Assembly: GCA_013399875.1 (NCBI GenBank) | Contig: VXAZ01008038.1 | Location: 171,271-235,270, forward strand | DNA length: 64,000 bases | Direction of reading: 5' to 3' | DNA from: Gymnorhina tibicen | Taxonomy: Eukaryota > Chordata > Aves > Passeriformes > Artamidae | The notes under the pieces: model-generated | Database searches by the model: none | What the model saw: the letters and a program-made list of their open reading frames with translations, nothing else | What the model was told of the DNA's origin: nothing | Position numbers and translations under genes: made by a program | Shown here: piece after piece, positions 54,840 through 64,000 of the stretch | Position numbering within the stretch: the first letter of the stretch is position 1 | Layout of the letters: every line of letters begins with the position of its first letter

Positions 54840-54913
54840 CTGAGGCAGAGGGTTGGAACAGGATGATTTTTAAGGTTCCTTCCAACCCAAACCGTTCAGT
54901 GAACCTATGATTT
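54840..54913 (+). mobile_element. CR1 LINE 3' terminal fragment
   Basis: GAGGCAGAGGGTTGGAACAG and GGTTCCTTCCAACCCAAACC; it abuts the AT-rich tract. Confidence 0.75.
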
Positions 54914-55107
54914 TTTCAAGGATTTTGGCAAAGAGCCTCAAAACTCATCTCATTCCCCAAAGGGAGGGGGGCTGAACCTCCTCTAATTTAGATTTGTTGG
55001 ATTTTTGAGGTAGAAAAGTGACCTCTGGGTGGTCTCCAAGCAAAGCTTCTGCAGAACATCTGCTCAGGCTGCCAAAGCCCCAAGTGCCACCAGACCGAAG
55101 CCATGGA

Positions 55108-55310
55108 ACCATCGAATCACAGAACGGTTTGGGTTGAAAGGGACCTTCAAAATCACCAAGTTCCAATCCCCCTCCATGGGCAGGGCCACCTTCCATCAGA
55201 TCAGGTCACTCCAAGCCCCATCCAACTCGGCCTTGAACACTTCCAGGAATGGGGAGTCCCAACCAGGAGCTCAGTTTGAGCTCACTGAAGGCCTGACCAC
55301 CTCCATTTCC
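55108..55310 (-). mobile_element. CR1 LINE 3' fragment
   Basis: GAATCACAGAACGGTTTGGG, GGGCAGGGCCACCTTCC and CCTTGAACACTTCCAGG. Confidence 0.85.
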
Positions 55311-55719
55311 ACCTTCTGGGAAGTGCAAATGTCCAAGCAGGGATATCCCCTCATCCTTTTACATATATAGAGTACTATTCATTAGAATATTTACTGTATT
55401 TATTATTATATTAGCTGGGATATTTATTATATTATAGGAGCCCTAAGAGATTTAAAATTTAAGGGAAACTATGTTTTCTATGGAAAAACCACGCGCACAG
55501 AGAAGCGTGGGGAGGGAACTCAACTTCCCAGCTTTCACTCGCAGGAATCCTTCATTTCCCTCTCCGTCCAAGTTGTTGCTCCCAGGTGGCTGTGTGGCCC
55601 CAACACAGCCACCAGTGTGTGTCCCCCTCCCTCTTAGTGACATCCAAGCTGGTGGTGGCGGGGAAAAGCCACCGGCGAGGGCACAGAGCCGAACGCCCAC
55701 TCGCTTTTCATCGGCGGCG

Positions 55720-56200
55720 GGATCCCAGCTCTCCGTGGAATTGTTACCCTAATGGAAAGGACGGCCTCTGGAAATGAACTGTATTGACAAAAGAGGATAA
55801 AATTAATGAGATAATAGCCGGGCCAAGGACCTGAAGAATACACCGGGCCCCTCGACACGAGGGCCTTGTAATTCCCTTTCTGCCACGCATCCCGCGGATC
55901 TAAAGAGTCCTCCCGTCCGTCCACAAGGCCCCGCTCCGGCAGGAAATTTCATTAACGCTGGAAAATAGGAAAGGTATTAAGCGTGGATAATGAAGGCCAG
56001 AGTGTGAACAGTGCCTTAAGATAGTCTTCTTTCTAGCCTTTGTAATGGGAGGCATAAACTTTCCCTTCAAATCCATTTCTAATCCATTTGAAATACTACA
56101 GCAAATTATCTCCCCTTCAGCCCGAGAGCGGCCGGCCAATTTACTCCGAATAGAAGTGACAATGCTCCGGAATTTATCGCAATAACCTTGACTACACAAG
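55720..56200. promoter_or_regulatory. Candidate conserved non-coding element
   Basis: Repeat-free, about 480 bp, with ATTGTTACCCTAATGG, CTGTATTGACAAAAGAGG, AAAATTAATGAGATAATAGC, TTTCATTAACGCTGG and AAATTATCTCCCC. CpGs are common (CCGGCCAATTTACTCCG). Confidence 0.4.
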
Positions 56201-56393
56201 GTTGAGGGTTGTCTTTCCCCCACCCCCGGGGGTGGACAGGAGAAGGAAAATTTTTAATGAAGAGGGGGTGGGTGGAGGAACGACATAAAAATGTTTAAAA
56301 ACGGCGGCGCAGCTGGCGCAGGTTCGACACCGGCTCCGGGGAAAATCGGAGTCTGGTGCTAAAAATGTTACATAGGGAGGTCCCAGGCTGATA

Positions 56394-56526
56394 AAACGCT
56401 CAAGGCCAGGTTGGGCAGGGCTGGAGCAACCTGGGCTAGTGGGAGGTGTCCCTGCTCATGGCAGGAGGTTGGAACAAGATGATCTCTAAGGTCCCTTCCA
56501 AACCGAACAATTCCATGATTGTGTAG
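56394..56526 (+). mobile_element. CR1 LINE 3' terminal fragment
   Basis: GGAGCAACCTGGGCTAGTGG, CTCTAAGGTCCCTTCC and the tail CCATGATTGTG. Confidence 0.85.
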
Positions 56527-56669
56527 GATGAAGTTTGGTCTTTCCCAGTGCATCTCTTGAAGCAGCAGCAACTTTGCCTCACTCTGAACAGTTCAAGCTG
56601 GTGTTTTGCAGGTGCTTGTGTTGACCAAGCCGGATTTCCCAGGATTAAACACCATCCTGCTGTGTCCTT

Positions 56670-57185
56670 CAGAGAATTCCAGAGGCGTTTAGGTGGGAAA
56701 AGCTCTCCAAGATCATCCAGCCCAGCCATTCCCCCAGCATTGCCAAGACCACCGCTAAGCCACATCCCCAAGTGCCACATCCACACGGATGTTAAATTCC
56801 TCCGGGGATGAGGATTCCACCACTGCCCCAGGCAGCCCGTTCTGATGCCTGCCCAACCCTCCCATGAAAAAATCTTCCCAATATTCAAACTAAACCTCTC
56901 CTGGCACAACTTGAGGCTGTTTCCTCTTGTCCTGTCCCTTGCTCCCTGGGAACAGATCCTGATCCCACCTGGATCCACCCTCCTGTCAGGGAGTTGTGCA
57001 GAGCCAGAAGGTCCCCCCTGAGCCTCCTTTTCTCCAGGCTGAGCCCCACCCCAGCTCACTCAGCCTCTCCTGGGGCTCCAGATCCTTTCCCAAATCTGTT
57101 CCCTTCCCCGGACATGCTCCAGGCACAGGGGACGGGCACTGCCCTGGTCCTTTGGTCACACCATGGCTGGTGTACAAAATTTCCC
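56670..57185 (-). mobile_element. CR1 LINE 3' fragment
   Basis: AGGTGGGAAAAGCTCTCC, CCACACGGATGTTAAATTCC, TTTCCTCTTGTCCTGTCCC and TCCTTTTCTCCAGGCTGAGC. Confidence 0.85.
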
Positions 57186-59127
57186 CCAGTCAACTTCACA
57201 TCACTTGGAAAGCGGAAAAGCTGGGCCCTTCCTCCAAACTTTCCTGGAGGAAAAGCCCTTAGGAAATTGAAATGTTTCCTCCAACAGCACAAAGTGGACC
57301 AAGAGCAAAAAAAGGGCTCAGCACAACAAGGTGAAGTCAATTCTCAGGTGATGCCCAGCTCCAAGGCGCTTTCCTCGCCTCCAAACACAGCAAAGCTGCT
57401 CAGAATGGAGTAAAACCACCAAAACTTCAGCCAGGAGCCAGCAAGTGATGCTGGGAAAACCACAGTCCCTCTTAAAATAAGCTATAAAAAGGAAAAAAAA
57501 CAGGAGATTTCCAAGCCAACATGGAAAACAAAGGTTAAAAACAAGGACGAGTCGCTCCAGCGTGCTCAGATTTAACACCCCCATCCCCCCCATCAACACC
57601 AGACCATGTGATCCAAAAATCCCACCCAAACCCCTGCCAAAATGGCCCTGTATTTGAAATATAAAATTTTTTAGAGTATTTGATGTCTGTACATTAAACA
57701 CAACCCCACGAGCAGAGCAGGAACGTCCCGGCGGCATTTCCAGCCGGCCGAAACGGAGAGGATTTCCCAGCGCTGGTGGCGATACAAGTGGCTCTTGAAG
57801 AATGGTTTTCTTTTACTGCTGGATTTCTTCTTGGGCTTAGCCCGTATTTTTTTTGAAAGTAATCCTTACATAGTCAGAAATCACATTTGCATGCTGGCAT
57901 TTGAATCCTGAGGAAAGAGCGGATCATCGCAGGGGCAGTGGTTACGGAAAGCAACAGGGAGAGAGGTGAGGAAGGAGGGAGCTCGTCCATCACAAGCCTT
58001 AAAGGTGGCAATGGAAAACCCTCATTTGGGAGAAAAAAAAACACCCCAAAAAATCACGTTTTCCTCAGTCATCCATCATTCCTTAGCAAACAACACAGGA
58101 TTTAGGGTTAAAAGTGTTCTTCAAACACACCAGGAATGCTCCAAGATGCTTCACCACTTTTCCTTGGAAGCTGCTCCATCTCTGTCCTCCCCCACCAGAT
58201 CCCTGAGGATGCCAAATCTACAGCTAAAAGCAAGTAATTCCACTAAAATGTTTGGTTTATGGGATTTTTATCAACATTGATGCTTTCTCCTTAAAATAAA
58301 AAGGTCAAACCTCAAATAAACACTTTCTACATTAAGATTTAACTTATTTGAAGAACCTGATTGGGATAATTCAAATAACTCACTCCACTGTTGATGATAT
58401 TTGAGGTTGGAAAAGTGACTGGAAATTAAAAATAGAAAAGGATGTCTCTTTTCCCAACATACATCCATAAATACAGAGGATCCATTAGTTTTAAATACAC
58501 AGTGACCAGCAAAAACTCGTTAATTTACCCATAAACAATTCCCTCCTTTCAATAATTACTTCTAATTATGAAACAAACACTTTAAAAAAAAAAAAAAACT
58601 ATTTTAATTTGGTTCAATTGAATCTGAATTTCCATTCAAATGCAGCTTAATGTTAATCTCAAGGAAAAAAAAAATAATAATCCAGCCCAGATCTCATTTA
58701 GCATTTTCAAAACCTGGGAAAAATTATGAATTTCAATGAGCACCTATTAAGCTCCTTAATTGCCTAAATAAAGACGTACCTTCCCAATAAATCCCCCTGA
58801 CCTGGAAAGGAAAATAGTTGCAAATAAATTTAATGGTTATCAACCAATGAGAACAGAGATTTCTCAAAAAACCCCCAAAAAACAGGAACCTGGGATTACA
58901 CCTGCAGTGAAGGGTTGTGGAGGGGTTTCTCGTGGTTCTTCCCAATTTCCACATCTCCTCGGCACGATGCCTCTTCCCAATCTTTGCATAGACAGGATAA
59001 CTTTTCTCCTTAAATAATTCCACTTGGAAAGAGCCAGGTACGAACAAAATATCCCAATCTCCTTGCAGTGCCTTCTCAAAAAGCTGTCAAATCCACAGGC
59101 AACTTCGGGCTAAACTGAGGGGGAGCA

Positions 59128-60165
59128 TTCCAAAGAATCATGGGATGGTTTTGGTGGGAAGGGACCTTCAAGATCATCCAGTCCCACCCCTTGCCATGGG
59201 CAGGGACACCTTCCACTATCCCAGGCTGCTCCAAGCCCCGTCCAGCCTGGCCTTGGACACTTCCAGGGATGGGGCAGCCACAGCTTCTCTGGGAATTCCA
59301 TTCCAGGCCCTCACCACCCTCATAGGGAACAATTCCTTCCCAATATCCCATCTAACCCTGCCCTCTGGCAGTGGGAAGCCATTCCCTGTGTCCTGTCCCT
59401 CCATCCCTTGTCCCAAGTCCCTCTCCAGCTCTCCTGGAGCCCCTTTAGGCCTTGAAAGGGGCTCTGAGGTCTCCCTGGAGCCTTCCCTTCTCCAGGCTGG
59501 ACATTCCCAGCTCTCCCAGCCTGCCTCCAGAGCAGAGGGGCTCCAGCCCTTGGAGCATCTCTGTGGCCTCCTCTGGACTGGCTCCAGCAGCTCCACGTCC
59601 TTCTGCTGTTGGGAATCCCAGAGCTGGAGGCAGCTCTGCAGGTGGGGTCTCACCTGAGTGGGGCAGAGGGGCAGAATTCCCCCCTCTCCTGCTGCCCACA
59701 CTGTGGGATGAGCCCAGGACACAGGGAATTTCTGGGTTCCAGCACACATGGATGGGGCACATTCAGTTTTTCAGCCACCAACAACCCCAAATCCTTCTTG
59801 GGGCTGCTCTCAATCCATTCTCCATCCAGCCTGGATCTGCCCTTGGGATTGTCCTATCCACTTGCAGGACCTCGGCCTTGGCCTTCCTGAGGTTTGCACT
59901 GGCCCAGCCTGTCACATTCCCTCTGGATGCCATCTCCTCCCTCATGTGTGCCGTTATTCCCTCCCACTGGATTTGTAGCCATTTCTCTCTGGAAGCCATT
60001 CAGCCCCACACTGCCGCTCCCTTTCATCTCTCCATTGTGTCCATGAAAAGCCAGAGCTCCACACGGCACTTGGCAGCCCCTGCTGGGCTCATGATCCCGC
60101 CTGAACCCAGGGAATGCCCTGAAATCCTGCCAAAACCTCCCAAAAAACACAGGAGATCCAGTATC
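59128..60165 (-). mobile_element. CR1 LINE, longest copy in the window (~1.0 kb)
   Basis: It begins at the antisense 3' terminus (AATCATGGGATGGTTTTGG), runs through AATATCCCATCTAACCCTGC and GTCTCACCTGAGTGGGGC, and reaches the reverse-transcriptase-coding part (CATTCTCCATCCAGCCTGG, GCCCAGCCTGTCACATTCC). Frames are broken. Confidence 0.93.
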
Positions 60166-60377
60166 GCCTCGAGGAGCTCAGAGCAGTGGGAGAGGAGAGC
60201 TCTTTTCCCTGCCCCTGTTTGCTAAATCCCTGCTATTGTTTGTAACCCAATTCATTCCTGCGGGAGATGGAGAGCCTGGATACAAAACCAGCTCCGTGTG
60301 CCAAGCACGGAAAACAGGGAAAGAATTTGCCGGGCTGTACTGAAGGACTGGCGTGGCCAGGTGAGGAGGGCAGGGGT

Positions 60378-60768
60378 GGAACTGTCCTGGGAGAGCTGGG
60401 GGTGCCCAGCCTGGAGAAAAGAAGGATCCAGGGAGACCTCAGAGCCCCTTCCAGGGCCTAAAGAGGCTCCAGGAGAGCTGGAGAGGGACTTGGGACAAGG
60501 ACCTGGAGAGACAGGACAAGGGGGAATGGCTTCCCACTGCCAGAGGGCAGGGATAGATGGGATATTGGGAAGGAATTCCTGGCTGTGAGGGTGGTGAGGC
60601 CCTGGCACAGGTTGCCCAGAGGAGCTGTGGCTGCCCCATCCCTGGAAGTGTCCAAGGCCAGGTTGGACGGGGTTTGGAGCAACCTGGGATAGTGGAAGGT
60701 GTCCCTGCCAATGGCAGGGGGTGGAACTGGATGGGCTTTAAGGTCCATTCCAACCCAAACCATTTTTT
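60378..60768 (+). mobile_element. CR1 LINE 3' fragment
   Basis: GGAGAAAAGAAGGATCCAGG, GATGGGATATTGGGAAGG and GGTGTCCCTGCCAATGGCAG. Confidence 0.93.
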
Positions 60769-60770
60769 AA

Positions 60771-60968
60771 GCCTGTGCCAGGGCCTCACCACACCCACAG
60801 GGAAGAATATTTTTTCCCAATATCCCATCTAACCCTTCCCTCCTTCCTCCACCACTGCCTGTTCCGATGCTTGACAACCCTCTCCACGAAGAAATTCTCC
60901 CCGATATCCAATCTAAATTTCCCTTGGCACAAATTTGAGGCTGTTTCCTCTTGTCCTCCCCATTCCCT
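60771..60968 (-). mobile_element. CR1 LINE 3' fragments, inverted to the neighbour
   Basis: CCTGTGCCAGGGCCTCACCA, TTCCCAATATCCCATCTAAC and then a second CR1-type segment, TGCTTGACAACCCTCTCC and GGCTGTTTCCTCTTGTCCTC. Confidence 0.85.
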
Positions 60969-61194
60969 GACAGCCCAACTCCAAACCATCTCCTCGGCTG
61001 CTCTCCAGCCCTGGGCCTGATCCCACCCACCGTGAGCCCCTGGAGGATCCTCGGAAGCATTTCCAACTTCTCCAGCAAAGTTTGCGCTACGAAAACGCCT
61101 CCCTGGAGGAGAGACAAAAGACCCTTTGGAGAAGACAATTTGCCCACATGAAGCTGTTTTCAAGGTAGGTCAAGTCTCAGCCCAAACCCCCCTG

Positions 61195-61440
61195 CCAAGG
61201 TCCCGTTAAACCGCTTAGGCTGAGCCTGAGAATGGAAATGCTGACGGTCCCTAATACTCAGCTTTCCATCCCGCTGCTCTAATGCCGGCGGCGGATCAGT
61301 GATTACACCGGGAAAACCGGGAACTATTGTCCCGTTAATTAGATTCCTTTTACCCCCATTAGCTCAGGCGATTGGACAAAGTTCATTAGGGTTTAACTCT
61401 GATTAGCTGAAATGGAGCTCGCGGCGTCCCAGGCAGGTGT
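61195..61440. promoter_or_regulatory. Candidate conserved non-coding element
   Basis: Repeat-free with GATCAGTGATTACACCGGG, CCCGTTAATTAGATTCC, GGCGATTGGACAAAG and TAACTCTGATTAGCTG. Several ATTA cores and CCAAT (minus strand) in a CpG-bearing context. Confidence 0.4.
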
Positions 61441-61639
61441 TGCCGGCTTCAGTGGCACCGTTTGGAAAGCCCCAGGACCCGTGTCCACGTGGATTAATCC
61501 TTAATCCCTCCCAGACAGAGTCCTACCACCCTCGGTGATGGGCTAAAATCAGAGGGAAAGCGAGAGCAGGTCCTAGACCTTCCCCTGTCCTGGCACAGAA
61601 GTGATATTCCTCCCTCTGCTCATCCCTGTAAATCCCATT

Positions 61640-61925
61640 TCAGAGCTCTGGATGTGCTCCAAGCGCTGGAATATCCCAGGAAGGCTAATTGCCGAGGATC
61701 ATTCCAGTGCTGTGTCCGTATCCCAACGCAAACGGCTCCAACTTTGAATACTTATCACAACAATCAGCCGGACACGGAGCCAAATCCCACTGGGGGCTTT
61801 CCCTCCTGCCTGCTTTCCAAAAATACCTGGGATAATTGCTTTTTCCGAAGATACTTTCCCTTTAAATGCTCTTTTCCTCATGCAGGAAACAGCAATAACA
61901 CTATGAAGAGCCAGAACAGCTGATA
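61640..61925. promoter_or_regulatory. Candidate conserved non-coding element
   Basis: Repeat-free: GGCTAATTGCCGAGG, ATACTTATCACAACAATCAGC, GATACTTTCCCTTTAAATGC and CAGCAATAACACTATG. Splice-like minus-strand signals near 61827 do not give an open exon in the phase ZC3H3 needs. Confidence 0.3.
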
Positions 61926-62019
61926 CATTTTAATTAAAGCAAGTATCTTGGACAAGGAGCAGGATCCCATGGAAAAACAGGAACTCAGCATGGAAGAGGT
62001 TAAAGAAGTTCAGCAGGGC

Positions 62020-62350
62020 TGCGCTAAAGGGAATTATCCGCCGGGAAAACACCAGCTACTGGCTGCCTCTGGAAAACCCCGTGCCCACGGCTTGGGCTAG
62101 GGATGGATACACATCCACGGGCGATGTGTTTTGAAAATTAAATCTAAATTTGATTAACTAATTGAATTTTAAAATTAAATTTAGCTACGAAGGCAGAGAA
62201 AACAGTGTACAAATTATTTTTTCCCTTAAAGAATTGGTTTTCCTGCCTTTATATTAAATTTAAGGAATAAATAGCAAAGTCAGGTGTTGACTCCAAGCTT
62301 ATTCCTCCAAATTTAAAGCCGGTGGTTATATATCCATGGATTTATCCTGT
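62020..62350. promoter_or_regulatory. AT-rich candidate conserved element
   Basis: TTTGATTAACTAATTGAATT and AAAATTAAATTTAGCTACG form overlapping AAATTTA/TAAATTT inverted motifs, in repeat-free sequence. Confidence 0.28.
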
Positions 62351-62521
62351 ATTGTGGTCTCCTTATCATTTATAAGCTGACCCACAAAACAACTGGAGCA
62401 GCATTGTCGGCTCTGATTCCTTGGCATGAACTCTCAGCATCCCTGAAATTCCATGATCCAGCAAATATTTATTAAATATCAATGTTGTGCATGCCTGGAT
62501 AAATGTATATATACACATATA

Positions 62522-63250
62522 CGGAATCATGGAATCATTTAGGGTGGAAAAGACCTCCAAGACCATCGAGTCCAACCTGTGACTGATCCCAGACTTGTCA
62601 CCCAGACCAGAGCACTGAGTGCCACCTCCAGGCACTCCTTGGACAGGTCCAGGGACAGGGATTCCACCACCTCCCTGGGCAGCTGATTCCAGCCCTTTCC
62701 ATGAAGAAATTCCTCCTGATGTCCAACCTGAACCTCTCCTGGTGCAATTTGAGGCCGTTTCCTCTTGTCCTGTCTGTCGTTCCCTGGGAGCAGATCCCGA
62801 CCCCCACTGAGATCCTCCTCCTCTCAGGGAGTTGTGGAGAGCCAGAAGGTTCCCCAGGCTGAGCCCTCCCGGCTCCCTCAGGCACTCCTGGTGCTCCGGT
62901 CTGTTCCCAGCTCCATTCCCTTCCCTGAACACACTCCAGCCCCTCAACATCTTTCTTGTGAGGGACCCATAATTCCCGTCAGGACTGGAGGAGTCCCAGC
63001 AGTGCCAGAACAGGGGGATGGACGCTGCCCTGGGCCTGTGGACACAACATGGCTGGTACGAGCCAGGTGCCCGTGGCCTCCTCGCCCACCTGGGCACTCA
63101 TGTCCAGCCACTGCCACCAGCACCTCCAAGTCCTTTTCCATCTCTCCAGCCCTTATCCACAAGCCTGGAGCATTCCATGGGGTTGTGATCCAAGTGCTGG
63201 ATCCAACACTTGGCTTTGTTGACCCTCACGCCCACCGGCCTCGGCCCACC
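62522..63250 (-). mobile_element. CR1 LINE fragment (3' end to internal)
   Basis: GGAATCATGGAATCATTTAG, AAAAGACCTCCAAGACCATC, CCATGAAGAAATTCCTCCTG, TTTCCTCTTGTCCTGTCTG, continuing to CCAACACTTGGCTTTGTTGA. Confidence 0.9.
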
Positions 63251-63429
63251 CACCCAATTTCTATCCACATATAAAATACATATTATATATATATTTTATA
63301 AATGTAGACATGCATAATTAATAAATACAGATCTATAAAAATTTGGATCTGCTTCCAAGAGAAAGAGGGAAAAAAAAAAAAAAGGCCCAACACTTCTGAG
63401 AGCGTCAGTCCATCAGATACTCACCGGGA

Positions 63430-63720
63430 AGACACTTAAAGGAACTCAGCTCCAACTCGGAATATATAGAACGCATACAAATGATTCAAAGGCCCCCATC
63501 AAGGGGCAGGGGGTTGGTTCCTTGTCCTAATTGCCTTGCCTACATTCCAAAGGATATCGCTCCATTATTAAAGGGTCAGGACTATTTTATGTGCTCACAT
63601 CTCTTCAATTGGAATTTGGATCAATGGATGCATTACAAGCTTTGCCTTTAAGAGCCTAATAAACAACAAGATGGAAAGGAAAATTCGCTGGAAGATGACG
63701 CTTTTAAAAATCCATTTCCA
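63430..63720. promoter_or_regulatory. Candidate conserved non-coding element
   Basis: Repeat-free: CATACAAATGATTCAAAGG, TTGTCCTAATTGCCTTGCC, TCCATTATTAAAGGGTC, TTCAATTGGAATTTGGATC and TTTAAGAGCCTAATAAAC. Confidence 0.33.
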
Positions 63721-63794
63721 GCGGAGAAAACGGGACGTGGTGAAGGGGGGGTGCAACTGAACCAAAAAGCTGGAAATAAGTTGAAAAGGTCGGG

Positions 63795-64000
63795 ATAAAC
63801 CTGAGACAAAAGGACTTGGGGGTGTTGGCGGATGAGGAGCTGGACATGACCCCGCCATGGAAACCCAGAAATTCCCCGTGTCCTGGGCTCATCCCACAGC
63901 GTGGGCAGCAGGAGAGGGGGGAATTCTGCCCCTCTGCCCCACTCAGGTGAGACTCCACCTGCAGAGCTGCCTCCAGCTCTGGGATTCCCAACAGCAGAAG
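63795..64000 (+). mobile_element. CR1 LINE fragment, cut by window end
   Basis: AGGACTTGGGGGTGTTGGCG encodes the CR1 DLGVL reverse transcriptase motif. CACTCAGGTGAGACTCC and GCAGAGCTGCCTCCAGCTC follow. It continues beyond 64000. Confidence 0.88.

Larger units (their letters stand above)
51261..64000. other. ZC3H3 intron upstream of W1 (partial, at least 12.7 kb)
   Basis: No exon with the required phase-2 end and ZC3H3-like protein was found. It has many CR1 copies, an AT-rich satellite-like stretch (54.0-54.84 kb) and several candidate conserved elements. The 57.2-59.1 kb part is AT-rich plain intron. Confidence 0.55.

Noticed and set aside
59145..60225. Long plus-strand frames across CR1 copies (and similar ones near 20.5, 27, 38.6, 46.3 and 53.3 kb)
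   Set aside because: They read the non-coding strand of CR1 3' ends; identical peptides ([21 protein letters not shown]) recur at every copy.
1..64000. tRNA, rRNA, CRISPR, bacterial operons, or viral genes
   Set aside because: No cloverleaf with A/B boxes, no regularly spaced direct repeats with unique spacers, and no viral-type frames were seen. The only retroelement family I can name is CR1.

Overview
This is vertebrate genomic DNA, almost certainly from a bird. The interspersed repeats are overwhelmingly CR1-type LINE fragments, recognisable by the conserved 3' end (TGGAAGGTGTCCCTGCC, then a terminal ATTCTATG-like tail) and by remnants of the CR1 reverse transcriptase C-terminus. I see no Alu- or L1-like sequence. 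Genes are vertebrate and intron-containing, and bacterial-style operons are absent. Two single-base Ns (649 and 43168) mark unresolved assembly positions.

Two genes can be supported, both on the minus strand. (1) MAFA (264-1245), the large-Maf bZIP transcription factor, has one coding exon. It sits at the left edge of the window in a CpG-rich block with a TATA-box promoter near 2154-2161. Its reading frame is interrupted inside the polyhistidine linker by about 115 nt plus an N, most likely an assembly fault. (2) The 3' half of ZC3H3 (Smicl), a five-CCCH-finger nuclear protein related to CPSF30 and linked to mRNA 3'-end processing and export. I place nine exons between 51260 and 6444. Eight are supported by homology, splice sites and phase; the tiny second one (38518-38545) is supported mainly by phase and splice signals. 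All phases are compatible from the first exon to the TGA. Upstream exons with the N-terminal two-thirds of the protein were not found and probably lie past 64000. The order MAFA then ZC3H3, same strand, matches the human 8q24.3 arrangement as I recall it.

Layout: 1-2330 MAFA and its promoter; 2330-6200 intergenic; 6200-51260 ZC3H3 exons and introns; 51261-64000 part of an upstream ZC3H3 intron. The first 10 kb next to MAFA has essentially no CR1. From 10 kb on, about 40 CR1 pieces occur in both orientations. Between them lie islands of repeat-free, homeobox-site-rich sequence (near 4.8, 8.9, 11.3, 13.8, 28.9, 32.2, 42.2, 52.7, 55.9, 61.3 and 63.5 kb) that look like conserved non-coding elements. 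My working model is a regulatory block in which ZC3H3 introns carry long-range enhancers of MAFA. One island has a near-consensus Maf recognition element beside a perfect 11-bp inverted homeodomain-type palindrome. A tandem-repeat block at 43.1-45.7 kb contains a ~200-bp triplication and two arrays of a ~24-bp minisatellite in opposite orientation.

Conservation claims are impressions from composition and motifs; no alignment could be run.
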